A stretch of DNA of 64,000 bases from Streptomyces chumphonensis (GCF_014779715.1 NZ_JACXYU010000004.1:310001-374000), one strand, 5' to 3'; counted from the first letter of the stretch, positions 8,861-17,001 are shown. Numbers and translations are program-made. Notes: generated by a model not told the origin, from the letters alone.

Positions 8861-9904
8861 TCAGTGCAGGGCGTCGAGGGAGAGCAGGGGGCGCACCCGC
8901 CCCTCGATCATCGCGGTGACGCCGCCCACCGCCGCGGCCGCCGGGTCGTCGGCGACGTGCACGGCCATGGACGTCGCCCCGTGCAGCCGGTCGGCCAGGC
9001 CCGGAAGGTCGGCGTAGCCGCCGGCCAGCATGACGCCCCGGTCGGCGAGGTCGGCCACGAGGTCGGGCGGGCAGCGGTGGAGCACGCCGCGGATGGTGTC
9101 CAGCACCGCCATGAGTGGGCCGTGCGTCGCCGCGTGCACCTCGTGGGCGTCGATCCGCACCGTGCGGGCGAGCCCGGTGGCCGCGTCGCGGCCGTGCACG
9201 ACCGGGCCGTCGGGATCCCCGGGCAGCCCGCCCGTGCCGCCGGCGGTGACCTCGGCGTGCAGGTCGCGCACGGCGTCGGAGGGGATGGAGAGCTCGTAGC
9301 GGTTGCGCAGGTGACGGCCGACCGCGCCGTACAGGGTCTCGCCGCCGACGCCGACCTGGGCCGCCGCGACGATCGCCCCCAGCGAGAGGACGGCGACCTG
9401 CGTGGTGTCCGCCCCGCAGAGCACGATCATGGTCGCCTCGGGACGTTCGACCGGCAGCCCGCACCCCACGGCGGCCGCGAAGAGGGTGTCGACCAGTTCC
9501 ACCCGGCGGCAGCCGAGCCCGGTGAGGGTCGCCACCGCGGCCCGCCGGGCGAGCGGGTCGGCGTCGTGGGGGACGCACACGGCCGCCCGCAGCAGCGGAC
9601 GGCGGCGCCAGGCCCGCCGGACCTTCTCCCCGACCATGGCGCGCAGCATGCGCTGGGCCATCTGGACGTCGTGCACGGTTCCGTCGGCGACGGGCCGGAC
9701 GACCCGGATCCGCGGCGGCGTCCGCCCGTACATCCGCTGCGCCGGGGTGCCGACGGCGATGAGCGCGCCGGACCGGGTGTCGACGGCGACGACCGACGGT
9801 TCGTCGACGACGACCCCGGCCTGTCTGAGGTACACCCGCGTCCGGTCCGCGCCCAGGTCGACGGCGACGGTGCAGCGGCGCAGTTGCTCGTAGCTGAAGT
9901 TCAC
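8861..9904 (-). CDS. MreB/Mbl-like actin-family protein
   Basis: The 347-residue protein has the bacterial actin fold. The phosphate-1 loop is VAVDLGADRTRVYL and there is a late glycine-rich GVMLAGGYADLPGLADRL segment with MreB spacing and length. Streptomycetes carry divergent MreB-like proteins (Mbl type) besides true MreB, and this one sits outside any mreBCD cluster. The first loop is DLGADRT rather than the standard DLGT, and the ATP site may be altered. GTG 9904 is chosen because GGGGAG lies eight bases upstream. A role in spore-wall or cell-shape assembly is a family-based guess. Confidence 0.75.
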   Translation of the reverse strand: MNFSYEQLRRCTVAVDLGADRTRVYLRQAGVVVDEPSVVAVDTRSGALIAVGTPAQRMYGRTPPRIRVVRPVADGTVHDVQMAQRMLRAMVGEKVRRAWRRRPLLRAAVCVPHDADPLARRAAVATLTGLGCRRVELVDTLFAAAVGCGLPVERPEATMIVLCGADTTQVAVLSLGAIVAAAQVGVGGETLYGAVGRHLRNRYELSIPSDAVRDLHAEVTAGGTGGLPGDPDGPVVHGRDAATGLARTVRIDAHEVHAATHGPLMAVLDTIRGVLHRCPPDLVADLADRGVMLAGGYADLPGLADRLHGATSMAVHVADDPAAAAVGGVTAMIEGRVRPLLSLDALH

Positions 9905-10041
9905 GGCGCTTTCTCCCCGCGCGAGGCTGTAGGTCCCACCATCGTCGGCCGGTTCCCGCAACCCCGCGCGCGCGGCTGCGCCGTCCGGCCCAGCGGCCCG
10001 GCGCACGCCGTGCCGCCGGGCCGCCGGGGAGGGCCGGGCCG

Positions 10042-11922
10042 TCAGCCGCTGACGGCGGGGGCGGACGCGGCGAACTGGGTGCGGTGCAGTTCGGCGTAGC
10101 GCCCGGCGTGGGCCAGCAGCTCCTCGTGGGTGCCGCGTTCCACGATGCGGCCGGCCTCCAGCACGAGGATCAGGTCGGCCTGACGGATCGTCGAGAGCCG
10201 GTGGGCGATCACCACGGAGGTGCGGCCGGTCAGGGCCTCGGTCAGGGCCTCCTGCACGGCCGCCTCGGAGGTCGAGTCGAGGTGGGCGGTGGCCTCGTCC
10301 AGGATCACGACGCGGGGCCGGGCCAGCAGGAGCCGGGCGATCGTCAGGCGCTGCCGCTCACCGCCGGAGAGCCGGTAGCCGCGTTCGCCGACGACCGTGT
10401 CCAGGCCGTCGGGCAGGGCGGCGACCAGGGCGTCGATCCGGGCGCGGCGCAGGGCGTCCCACATCTCCTCCTCGCTCGCACCGGGGCGGGGCAGGAGGAG
10501 GTTGGCGCGGATCGTGTCGTGGAAGAGGTGGCCGTCCTGGGTGACCATCCCGACGGTCCGCCGCAGGGACTCGGCCGTCAGGTCGCGCACGTCCGTCCCG
10601 CCGACGCGGACGGCGCCGCCGTCGACGTCGTACAGTCGCGCGGCGAGCTGGGCGACGGTGGACTTGCCCGCACCGGAGGAGCCGACGAGCGCGACCATCC
10701 GGCCGGGCTCCGCGCGGAAGGAGACGCCGTGCAGCACGCGCTCCCCGCCGCGCGCGTCCAGGGTCGCGACCTCCTCCAGCGAGGCGAGGGAGACCGCCGT
10801 CGCGGCGGGGTAGCCGAAGTCGACGGCGTCGAACTCCACCGAGGCCGGGCCCGGGGGGACCGGGACGGCGTCGGGCGCCTCCTCGATCAGCGGCGTGAGG
10901 TCCAGCACCTCGAAGACGCGCTGGAAGCTCACCAGCGCGGTCATCACCTCGACCCGGGCCCCGGCCAGTGCCGTCAGTGGAGCGTAGAGACGGGTGAGCA
11001 GGAGGGCGAGGGAGACGACGGTGCCGGCGGCGAGTCCGCCCCCGACGGCGAGCCAGCCCCCGAGCCCGTAGACGAGGGCCAGGGCCAGGGCGGAGACGAG
11101 GGTGAGCGCCGTGACGAACGACATCTGGAGCATGGCGATGCGCACGCCGATGTCCCGCACCTCCGCGGCCCGCCGCGCGAACTCGGCGGACTCCTCCTCC
11201 GGCCGTCCGAACAGCTTGACCAGCGTCGCGCCCGGGGCGGAGAACCGCTCGGTCATCCGGGTGCTCATGACGGAGTTGTGGTTGGCCGCCTCCCGGGACA
11301 GCCGGGCGAGCCGGGTCCCCATGCGCCGCGCGGGAAGGACGAAGAGCGGGAGGAGGACGAGGGCGAACAGGGTGACGCGCCAGGACAGCTGGAGCATCAC
11401 CACGAGTGTCAGCAGCAGGGTGACCACGTTGGAGACGAGCCCGGAGAGGGTGTCGCTGAAGGCGCGCTGGGCCCCGATCACGTCGTTGTTGAGGCGGCTG
11501 ACGAGGGCCCCGGTGCGGGTGCGGGTGAAGAAGGCGACGGGCATGCGCTGCACGTGGTCGTAGACGGCGCCGCGCAGGTCCAGGATCAGGCCCTCGCCGA
11601 TGCGGGCGGACAGCCAGCGCGTCAGCAGCCCCGTCGCCGCCTCGGCGACGGCGATCAGGGCGATGAGGACGGCGAGCAGGACGACGGTGCGGCGGTCCTC
11701 CCCGGCCACGATGACGTTCACCACCCGGCCGGCGAGCAGGGGCGTCGCCACGGCGAACACGGCGGCGAGGGTGCTGAAGGCGAGGAAGAAGCCGATGAGC
11801 CGCCGGTGCGGCCGGGCGAACACCGCGATACGCCGCAGGGTGGCCCGGGAGAAGGGGCGTCGGTCCTCGCTGGCGTGGCGGGCGTTGTAGAGGGCGTTCC
11901 ACGCGGTCATGTGCATCGACAT
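10042..11922 (-). CDS. ABC exporter, fused membrane and ATPase domains
   Basis: A 626-residue half-transporter. The N-terminal half holds about six membrane segments (IGFFLAFSTLAAVFAVATPLL and VTLLLTLVVMLQLSW are clear ones). The C-terminal ATPase has Walker A VGSSGAGKST, signature LSGGERQRLTIARLL, Walker B VVILDEATAHLDS and the H-loop VIAHRLST. It probably works as a homodimer exporting a drug, lipid or peptide; the substrate is not evident. ATG 11922 has GGAGG five bases upstream. Expression probably starts at the MerR-type promoter upstream (11961-11991), which suggests induction by a ligand or stress. Confidence 0.9.
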   Translation of the reverse strand: MSMHMTAWNALYNARHASEDRRPFSRATLRRIAVFARPHRRLIGFFLAFSTLAAVFAVATPLLAGRVVNVIVAGEDRRTVVLLAVLIALIAVAEAATGLLTRWLSARIGEGLILDLRGAVYDHVQRMPVAFFTRTRTGALVSRLNNDVIGAQRAFSDTLSGLVSNVVTLLLTLVVMLQLSWRVTLFALVLLPLFVLPARRMGTRLARLSREAANHNSVMSTRMTERFSAPGATLVKLFGRPEEESAEFARRAAEVRDIGVRIAMLQMSFVTALTLVSALALALVYGLGGWLAVGGGLAAGTVVSLALLLTRLYAPLTALAGARVEVMTALVSFQRVFEVLDLTPLIEEAPDAVPVPPGPASVEFDAVDFGYPAATAVSLASLEEVATLDARGGERVLHGVSFRAEPGRMVALVGSSGAGKSTVAQLAARLYDVDGGAVRVGGTDVRDLTAESLRRTVGMVTQDGHLFHDTIRANLLLPRPGASEEEMWDALRRARIDALVAALPDGLDTVVGERGYRLSGGERQRLTIARLLLARPRVVILDEATAHLDSTSEAAVQEALTEALTGRTSVVIAHRLSTIRQADLILVLEAGRIVERGTHEELLAHAGRYAELHRTQFAASAPAVSG

Positions 11923-11960
11923 CCGGGCCTCCGGCGCGGCGGGCGGTGGGTGGAGTCCCG

Positions 11961-11991
11961 ACGCTAGGAGTTCAACCGGACTTCAGGTCAA
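11961..11991 (-). promoter_or_regulatory. MerR-type promoter/operator of the ABC exporter
   Basis: On the minus strand a TTGACC -35 (11986-11991) and a TAGCGT -10 (11961-11966) are separated by exactly 19 bases. That over-long spacing is characteristic of promoters activated by MerR-family DNA distortion. The spacer holds an imperfect CTGAAGT/GTTGAACT arrangement resembling known ACCTCAAG...TTGAGGT operators. The exporter start lies about 40 bases downstream. No merR gene is adjacent. Confidence 0.6.
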
Positions 11992-12064
11992 GGTGTTCCG
12001 GCGTGGCGCGGCGCGCACGCCCCGGGCCCGGGGCGTGCGAGGACGCCGGGCCCGGGGCGGGCCG

Positions 12065-12370
12065 TCACCAGCTGGACTTGCGCACGCCGGGCAGCTCACC
12101 GGCGTGGGCCATCTGCCGCAGCCGGATCCGGGAGAGGCCGAACGCCCGCAGGTGGCCGCGCGGGCGGCCGTCGACGGAGTCGCGGTTGCGGACGCGGGTG
12201 GCGCTGGCGTCGCGCGGTTGGCGCCGCAGCTCCCGCCGCGCGGCCGTCCGCTCCTCCTCCGGGGTGGCCGGGTCGGCGAGGACGCGCTTCAGCTCGGCCC
12301 GCCGGACGGCGTACCGGGCGACGACGGCCCGCCGCTGGTCGTTCTTCGCGATCTTGCTCTTCTTCGCCAC
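12065..12370 (-). CDS. rpsN: Ribosomal protein S14, zinc-independent paralogue
   Basis: The 101-residue protein begins [14 protein letters not shown] and ends LPGVRKSSW, as long-form bacterial S14. It has no cysteine, so it lacks the zinc ribbon of the short S14 form. Such paralogues replace the zinc-containing protein in ribosomes when zinc is scarce. GTG 12370 lies ten bases after the rpmB stop with GGGAG upstream, so it is second in the rpmB-rpsN operon running left from the Zur-like box. Confidence 0.95.
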   Translation of the reverse strand: MAKKSKIAKNDQRRAVVARYAVRRAELKRVLADPATPEEERTAARRELRRQPRDASATRVRNRDSVDGRPRGHLRAFGLSRIRLRQMAHAGELPGVRKSSW

Positions 12371-12379
12371 GGTGCTCCC

Positions 12380-12616
12380 TCAGACCTTCCCGCCGCGGGC
12401 CCGGATGCGGGCGACGGCGGCCTCGATGCCGATGGCGTCCACGGTGCGCAGCCCCTTGGCGCTGAGGGTCAGCCGCACGTGGCGGCGCTCGCCGGGCAGC
12501 CAGTAGCGCTTGCGCTGGATGTTCGGGTCGAAGCGGCGCGACGAGCGCCGGTGGGAGTGGGAGATCTGCTGGCCGAAGACCGGCGCGCGGCCGGTGAGCT
12601 GGCAGTGAGCGGACAA
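12380..12616 (-). CDS. rpmB: Ribosomal protein L28, zinc-independent paralogue
   Basis: L28 is recognised from [32 protein letters not shown]. It has a single cysteine, so the paired CxxC zinc motifs of the ordinary actinobacterial L28 are absent. The start is taken as TTG 12616 with AAAGGGG seven bases upstream, giving 78 residues; there is no ATG or GTG near the conserved N terminus. It is the first gene of the leftward operon facing the Zur-like box. Confidence 0.9.
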   Translation of the reverse strand: MSAHCQLTGRAPVFGQQISHSHRRSSRRFDPNIQRKRYWLPGERRHVRLTLSAKGLRTVDAIGIEAAVARIRARGGKV

Positions 12617-12640
12617 GGAGAGCCCCTTTCCGAGCCTTAA

Positions 12641-12655
12641 TGAACATGATTTTCG
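12641..12655. promoter_or_regulatory. Zur-like box between rpmB and rpmG
   Basis: TGAACATGATTTTCG closely matches the Streptomyces Zur consensus (TGAxAATGATTTTCA-type). It lies in the only AT-rich patch between two divergent operons of zinc-independent ribosomal proteins and overlaps both promoter regions. Zinc-loaded Zur would repress both; zinc starvation would derepress them. Operator identity is inferred from sequence and context. Confidence 0.8.
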
Positions 12656-12661
12656 TTTGTG

Positions 12662-12674
12662 TATAGTACCCCGC
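12662..12674 (+). promoter_or_regulatory. -10 element for leaderless rpmG transcript
   Basis: TATAGT at 12662-12667 ends seven bases before the rpmG ATG (12675). Transcription would therefore begin at or within a base of the start codon, and no Shine-Dalgarno sequence is present. The Zur-like box covers the -35 region. Confidence 0.65.
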
Positions 12675-12839
12675 ATGCCACGCAACGACGTCCGCCCCGT
12701 CATCAAGCTCAGGTCCACCGCCGGCACCGGCTACACCTACGTGACGCGCAAGAACCGCCGGAACGACCCCGACCGGCTCCGGCTGCGCAAGTACGACCCC
12801 GTCGCCCGGCGCCACGTCGAGTTCCGCGAGGAGCGCTGA
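12675..12839 (+). CDS. rpmG: Ribosomal protein L33, zinc-independent paralogue
   Basis: The 54-residue protein [29 protein letters not shown]... is L33. It has no cysteine, unlike the zinc-ribbon form with two CxxC pairs. The start is placed at ATG 12675 because the conserved N terminus begins there and a -10 box sits seven bases upstream, implying a leaderless mRNA. It is the first gene of the rightward Zur operon with rpmE2, the COG0523 gene and rpsR. Confidence 0.95.
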   Translation: MPRNDVRPVIKLRSTAGTGYTYVTRKNRRNDPDRLRLRKYDPVARRHVEFREER

Positions 12840-12927
12840 CCCCCGGCCGCCCCCGACACCGGCCGCCCGACCGACCACGACCGACCGGCCCCGCCGGTCC
12901 CACCCGCCCTCCCGAAGGGAGCACCCC

Positions 12928-13182
12928 GTGAAGCCCGGTATCCACCCGCCGTACCGGCCCGTCGTCTTCCGCGACCGGGCCGCCGGATTCGCCTTCCTCA
13001 CCCGGTCCACCGCCACCAGCGACCGCACCGTCACCTGGGAGGACGGCGCCACCTACCCGGTGGTGGACGTGGAGGTCTCCTCCGCGAGCCACCCCTTCTA
13101 CACCGGCACCGCCCGCGTCCTGGACACCGCCGGCCGCGTTGAGCGCTTCGAGCGCCGCTACGCCCGACGCGAGGCCCGCTGA
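12928..13182 (+). CDS. rpmE2: Ribosomal protein L31 type B
   Basis: The 84-residue protein is type B L31 ([16 protein letters not shown]...[25 protein letters not shown]). It lacks the cysteine zinc ligands of type A L31, which it displaces under zinc limitation. GTG 12928 follows GAAGGGA. The stop overlaps the next ATG (TGATG), coupling it to the COG0523 gene. Confidence 0.95.
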   Translation: MKPGIHPPYRPVVFRDRAAGFAFLTRSTATSDRTVTWEDGATYPVVDVEVSSASHPFYTGTARVLDTAGRVERFERRYARREAR

Positions 13183-14363
13183 TGCTGCCCGTCGTCATCG
13201 TGGCCGGGCTGCACGCCGACGCCCGCCGGGCCGCCGTCGACCGGGTGCTCGCCACCGTGCCCGGCAGCGTCGCCCTCCACCACGACCTCACCGACGCCCC
13301 CGCGGGAACGGTGCGCCGCACCGTCCGCGAGCACGGCGGCGTGCTGGACGCCGGGCACACCCCGCTCGTCGGCGACTGCGCCTGCTGCGCCCTGCGCGAG
13401 GACCTCGTCCCCGAGCTGGAGCGCATCGCCCGCGCCGGGGCGCACCGGCTGGCCGTCGTCGAGCTGTGGGACTCCGTGGAGCCGCGCTCCATGGCGGAGG
13501 TCGTCGCGGGCTGCGGTTGCGCGGACGTCCGGCTGACCGGCGTCGTCACCGCCGTCGACCCGGCGCTGACGCTGCCCTGCCTCGGCAACGGGGACGACCT
13601 CGCCGAGGTCGGGCTCGCCGCCGCCGCGAGCGACCGCCGCACGGTCGCGGACACCTTCGCCCGGCAGCTGGAGTACCCGGAGCTCCTCGTCCTGGCCGAC
13701 GGGCCGGAACCGGGCGACGCGGAGGACCACGCGCTGCTGGACCAGCTCACCCCGGGCGCCCGACGGGTGCGCGTCGAGGACGCGGCGTTCCCCGCCGCCG
13801 TCACCGGCGGCCGGCGCCCCTTCGACGTCGAGGCCGCGGCGGCGCGCCAGCACCCGGCCTCCGCCCTGCTGCCGCACGACACGCAGGGCCCGGAGCGCAC
13901 CGGTGGTGCGGACGGGGACGGAGGCGTCGGCACGCTCGTCTGGCGCCGCGCCCGGCCGTTCCACCCCGGGCGGCTGTACGCGGCGCTGGAGGACCTGTGC
14001 TGTGCGGCGGCCCGCAGTCGCGGCCGGTTCTGGCTGGCCGACCGCCCCGACACCCTGCTGAGTTGGGACGCCGCCGGGGGAGCCCTGTGCGTGGAGGGCG
14101 CGGGGCCGTGGCTGGCGTCCCTCCCGGACGCCGCCTGGGAGCTCGTGCCCGCCACCCGCCGCGCGGCAGCCGCCCTGGACTGGCACCCCGTCCACGGTGA
14201 CCGGGGTCAGCACCTGGTGTTCACCTCCCCGGACCTCGACCGCGAGAACCTCACCGCCGTCCTGGACTCCTGCCTGCTGACGGACGCCGAGTACGCGGCC
14301 GGGCCCGTCGCCTGGCGCACGCTGCCCCGCGCGTTCGACGCCCTCCTCGACCCCGTCTCCTGA
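13182..14363 (+). CDS. COG0523/CobW-family protein lacking the P-loop
   Basis: This 393-residue protein aligns with COG0523 metallochaperones. It keeps the family's metal-binding CxCC motif ([20 protein letters not shown], around residue 66) and the C-terminal CobW domain ([22 protein letters not shown]). The expected Walker A GxxxxGK[ST] at the N terminus is replaced by [13 protein letters not shown], and no NKxD guanine-specificity motif is evident. It is therefore probably not a GTPase. Its place in a Zur-regulated operon, coupled to rpmE2, points to a role in zinc allocation by binding rather than hydrolysis. That role is inference. Confidence 0.8.
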   Translation: MLPVVIVAGLHADARRAAVDRVLATVPGSVALHHDLTDAPAGTVRRTVREHGGVLDAGHTPLVGDCACCALREDLVPELERIARAGAHRLAVVELWDSVEPRSMAEVVAGCGCADVRLTGVVTAVDPALTLPCLGNGDDLAEVGLAAAASDRRTVADTFARQLEYPELLVLADGPEPGDAEDHALLDQLTPGARRVRVEDAAFPAAVTGGRRPFDVEAAAARQHPASALLPHDTQGPERTGGADGDGGVGTLVWRRARPFHPGRLYAALEDLCCAAARSRGRFWLADRPDTLLSWDAAGGALCVEGAGPWLASLPDAAWELVPATRRAAAALDWHPVHGDRGQHLVFTSPDLDRENLTAVLDSCLLTDAEYAAGPVAWRTLPRAFDALLDPVS

Positions 14364-14422
14364 CCCGCCCCGCACCGCCCCGCGCCACCCCGAAACCGAA
14401 CCGAACCGAAGGACCGTCACCC

Positions 14423-14659
14423 GTGCCCCGTCGCCACGAACCCCGCAAGCCCGCCCGGCCGCGTCCGAACCCGCTGGACGCGGCGGGCGTCACGTACATC
14501 GACTACAAGGACACCGACCTGCTGCGGAGGTTCCTCTCCGACCGCGGGAAGATCCGCAGCCGCCGGGTGACGCGGGTCACCGCCCGGCAGCAACGGCAGT
14601 TGACCCGTGCGATCAAGAACGCCCGGGAGATGGCCCTGCTGCCGTACGGCTCGCGGTGA
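14423..14659 (+). CDS. rpsR: Ribosomal protein S18, zinc-independent paralogue
   Basis: The 78-residue protein is S18 ([53 protein letters not shown]). Streptomycetes have a second S18 outside rpsR-rplI whose gene travels with the zinc-starvation set. GTG 14423 has GAAGGA nine bases upstream. It is last in the operon and is followed by an inverted repeat. Confidence 0.93.
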   Translation: MPRRHEPRKPARPRPNPLDAAGVTYIDYKDTDLLRRFLSDRGKIRSRRVTRVTARQQRQLTRAIKNAREMALLPYGSR

Positions 14660-14734
14660 GCGCCGGTTTGCGGACCGCCATCGGGGGAACCCGGGGCGCG
14701 CTCACTGCGTCTACCGGTGCGTAGGCCCACGGCC

Positions 14735-14775
14735 ACCGCCTGAGGCCTGCACGCCCTGCGCAGGTCTCAGGCGGT
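14735..14775 (+). terminator. Hairpin after the Zur ribosomal operon
   Basis: ACCGCCTGAGGCCTGC pairs with GCAGGTCTCAGGCGGT with one mismatch, around a short ACGCCCTGC-containing loop, 76 bases beyond the rpsR stop. CGGC/GCCG bases flanking it could extend the stem. Confidence 0.6.
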
Positions 14776-14827
14776 AGCCGTGCCGCAACCCGCTGTCGTG
14801 CACGTGCATCGGCACATGCATATGCAA

Positions 14828-14856
14828 TTGAACGACGTTATGATCCCGCATAGTTG
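14828..14856 (+). promoter_or_regulatory. Putative promoter of the DUF397 gene
   Basis: TTGAAC (14828-14833) and TAGTTG (14851-14856) are separated by 17 bases and lie in an AT-rich patch. The start codon follows 38 bases later, after a GGGAGAG ribosome site. A TGCATATGCA palindrome lies just upstream of the -35. Confidence 0.4.
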
Positions 14857-14893
14857 ACCCCACAACCGGCATTGACCTACCCGGGAGAGTCCT

Positions 14894-15133
14894 ATGCAGC
14901 AGGCGTACAACGGCATGGCCGCAGTGGACCTCTCCGGGGTCACCTGGCAGAAGAGCCGGCACAGCAACTCGCAGGGCACGTGCGTGGAGTTCGCCAAGCT
15001 GCCCAGCGGTGACGTCGCGGTGCGCAACTCCCGCTTCCCCGAAGGACCGGCGCTCGTCTACACGCCCGCCGAGGTGGAGGCGATGCTGCTCGGCATCAAG
15101 GACGGCGAGTTCGACCACCTCATACGCGACTGA
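14894..15133 (+). CDS. DUF397 small protein of a WhiJ-type regulatory set
   Basis: The 79-residue protein has the DUF397 core (LSGVTWQKSRHSNSQGTCVEFAKLPSGDVAVRNSRFPEGPALVYTPAEVEAML). DUF397 proteins usually pair with an XRE/DUF5753 regulator and often an RsbW-like ATPase; all three are here (14894-16927). They act as small modulators of the DNA-binding partner. ATG 14894 has GGGAGAG five bases upstream. The biochemical mechanism is not known from the sequence. Confidence 0.9.
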   Translation: MQQAYNGMAAVDLSGVTWQKSRHSNSQGTCVEFAKLPSGDVAVRNSRFPEGPALVYTPAEVEAMLLGIKDGEFDHLIRD

Positions 15134-15181
15134 CCGGTCGGCCGTCCGACCGACCGGCCGACCCCGGTCGACGGCGGGTCC

Positions 15182-15232
15182 CGGCATGCGGGAGGGGCCG
15201 GACGTCCGCCGTCCGGCCCCTCCCGCATGCCG
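15182..15232 (+). terminator. Perfect 23-bp hairpin after the DUF397 gene
   Basis: CGGCATGCGGGAGGGGCCGG plus three further bases pair without mismatch with the right arm (15210-15232) around a five-base loop, between convergent genes. It could stop transcription from both sides. Confidence 0.8.
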
Positions 15233-15283
15233 CCGCTGTCGCTCCGGCCTCCGGGGCGCGACGACAGCCCCGAAGGCTCCCCG

Positions 15284-15793
15284 CTACGTCGCGGGGGAGG
15301 CCACCCGGAACAGGGCCCAGACGACCTTGCCCGGCAGCGTCCCGTGCAGGGGCTGCCAGCCCCAGCTGTCGCTGAAGGCCTCGACCAGGAAGAGGCCGCG
15401 GCCCGACTCGGCGGTTCCCTCCGAGAAGCCCACGGCGTCCGGGTTGCCGGAGACGGGCGCCTCCCGACTCGGATCGCGCACGGCGCACACCAGTCGGGAC
15501 GCCCACCGCATGAGGTGCAGCCGCACCGGCGGGTCCGCCGGGGTGGCCGCCGCACACGGCAGGCCGTGCCGCAGGGCGTTCGTCACGAGTTCCGAGACGG
15601 CCAGGGTGACGTTGTCGCACTCCCCCTCCAGCCCCCACCCGCACAGCGTGACGCGGGTGAACTCGCGTGCGGCGCGTACGGCTTCGAAGTGCGGGGGAAG
15701 GGCGCAGGAGGCCGATCCGGACAGGGATCCGGCGTCCTGCGGGGGGAGGCCACGCCATAACGGATCCAGCACCGTCGTTCCTTCAGTCCCCAT
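15284..15793 (-). CDS. RsbW-like GHKL ATPase (anti-sigma type), contains a TTA codon
   Basis: The 169-residue protein is a histidine-kinase-like ATPase: N-box VSELVTNALRHG, a G1-like DPSREAPVSG and G2 ESGRGLFLVEAFSDSWGW. Such stand-alone ATPases act as anti-sigma or antagonist-kinase modules and are the third member of WhiJ/DUF397 clusters. ATG 15793 is chosen because AGGGGGA lies upstream; the longer in-frame cysteine-rich extension has no ribosome site. Residue 12 (Leu in DPLWRG) is encoded by TTA at 15758-15760, the rare bldA-dependent codon, so translation may be tied to development. Confidence 0.85.
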   Translation of the reverse strand: MGTEGTTVLDPLWRGLPPQDAGSLSGSASCALPPHFEAVRAAREFTRVTLCGWGLEGECDNVTLAVSELVTNALRHGLPCAAATPADPPVRLHLMRWASRLVCAVRDPSREAPVSGNPDAVGFSEGTAESGRGLFLVEAFSDSWGWQPLHGTLPGKVVWALFRVASPAT

Positions 15794-15859
15794 GAACGAG
15801 GTCCCCCTGACTGTGACGGCTGTTGCGTCCCCGAATGACGCGGGAACCCAAATCTGTTG

Positions 15860-15967
15860 GCACTTAGTGCACTTGGGCACTGTCCATGGTTCCGAATGCT
15901 TGCGGCGGATGCAAGGGCAGATGCACGTGCACGAAGAACTTTCGATTCTGTGTAACCACTTGGGCAC
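15860..15967. repeat. Palindrome and 10-bp direct repeat upstream of the XRE gene
   Basis: GCACTTAGTGC (15860-15870) is a perfect palindrome and abuts ACTTGGGCAC (15871-15880), which recurs exactly at 15958-15967. All lie in the AT-richer region between the divergent ATPase and XRE genes. Spacing and symmetry suggest operator sites for the XRE regulator, which is inference. Confidence 0.45.
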
Positions 15968-16039
15968 GCAATGAAGCCCGAAGATGGCAGACTGATCCCC
16001 TGGCGGGGGTGCTTGTCTGATCAGATAAGGAGTGTTCCG

Positions 16040-16927
16040 GTGGCAAGCGGATCAAATGGGGCAGGCGGGTCCAACGGCTCGATGGTCCGCCGGATACTGC
16101 TCGGCTCACAGCTGCGGCGCCTGCGGGAGAGCCGTGGCGTCACCAGGGAGGACGCCGGGTACTCCATCCGCGCTTCCGAGTCCAAGATCAGCCGGATGGA
16201 GTTGGGTCGGGTGAGCTTCAAGGCACGGGACGTCGCGGATCTGCTGACGCTCTACGGCGTCACGGACGACGCCGAACGGGAACCGCTGCTCAACCTGGCG
16301 AAGGACTCGAGCGTCGCGGGCTGGTGGCACAGCTACAACGACGTCCTGCCGTCCTGGTTCCAGACGTACGTCGGGCTGGAGGGCGCCACCTCCCAGATCG
16401 ACACCTACGAGGTCCAGTTCGTGCACGGCCTGCTCCAGACGGAGGAGTACGCCCACGCCGTCGTGTCCAGCGGCCACAAGGCGAAGCGGCTGTCGAAGGC
16501 CGAGATCGAGCGGCGCGTCGCCCTGCGCATGGAGCGGCAGAAGATCCTCTTCCAAGAGAACTCGACCGTCCTGCGCTGCGTCCTCGACGAGGCCGTTCTG
16601 CGCCGGCCCTTCGGCGGTTCGGCCGTCATGGACAAGCAGATCCAGCACCTCATCGACCTGTCCGAACGGCCCAACATCCAACTCCAGGTGGTCACCTTCG
16701 ACCTGGGCGGCCACCCCGCCGAGTCCGGCGCCTTCACCGTGCTGCGCTTTCCGGAGCCGGAGATCCCCGACCTCGTCTACCTGGAGCAGCTCACGGGCTC
16801 GCTCTATCTGGACAAGCCGGAGGAGGTGGCCGCCTACGGCGCGGTCCTCGACCGGCTCATCGAGGACGGCAGCCTCTCCCCGCGCGAGAGCCGGGAACAT
16901 CTGCACAAGGTCCGTCAACTCCCCTGA
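16040..16927 (+). CDS. XRE-family regulator with DUF5753 (WhiJ type)
   Basis: The 295-residue protein has an N-terminal helix-turn-helix of the XRE family (LGSQLRRLRESRGVTREDAGYSIRASESKISRMELGR, residues ~18-55). A DUF5753 domain follows (WFQTYVGLEGATSQIDTYEVQFVHGLLQTEEYA ... TVLRFPEPEIPDLVYLEQL). This is the WhiJ-like layout common in streptomycetes, paired with DUF397 proteins and involved in developmental control. GTG 16040 has AAGGAG eight bases upstream; an upstream in-frame ATG at 15971 has no ribosome site. It probably binds the repeats in the intergenic region. Confidence 0.88.
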   Translation: MASGSNGAGGSNGSMVRRILLGSQLRRLRESRGVTREDAGYSIRASESKISRMELGRVSFKARDVADLLTLYGVTDDAEREPLLNLAKDSSVAGWWHSYNDVLPSWFQTYVGLEGATSQIDTYEVQFVHGLLQTEEYAHAVVSSGHKAKRLSKAEIERRVALRMERQKILFQENSTVLRCVLDEAVLRRPFGGSAVMDKQIQHLIDLSERPNIQLQVVTFDLGGHPAESGAFTVLRFPEPEIPDLVYLEQLTGSLYLDKPEEVAAYGAVLDRLIEDGSLSPRESREHLHKVRQLP

Positions 16928-17001
16928 GCTGCACGTACGATGACGTGGCATCAGAGGCGTTCTCACTCCTTACGCATGAAGGAACCCCACGAAGGAACGA
17001 C

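Noticed and set aside
15794..15967. Cysteine-rich N-terminal extension of the RsbW-like ATPase
   Set aside because: The open frame continues, but it has no ribosome site, crosses the repeat-containing promoter region and is absent from family members. The ATG at 15793 has a good ribosome site.
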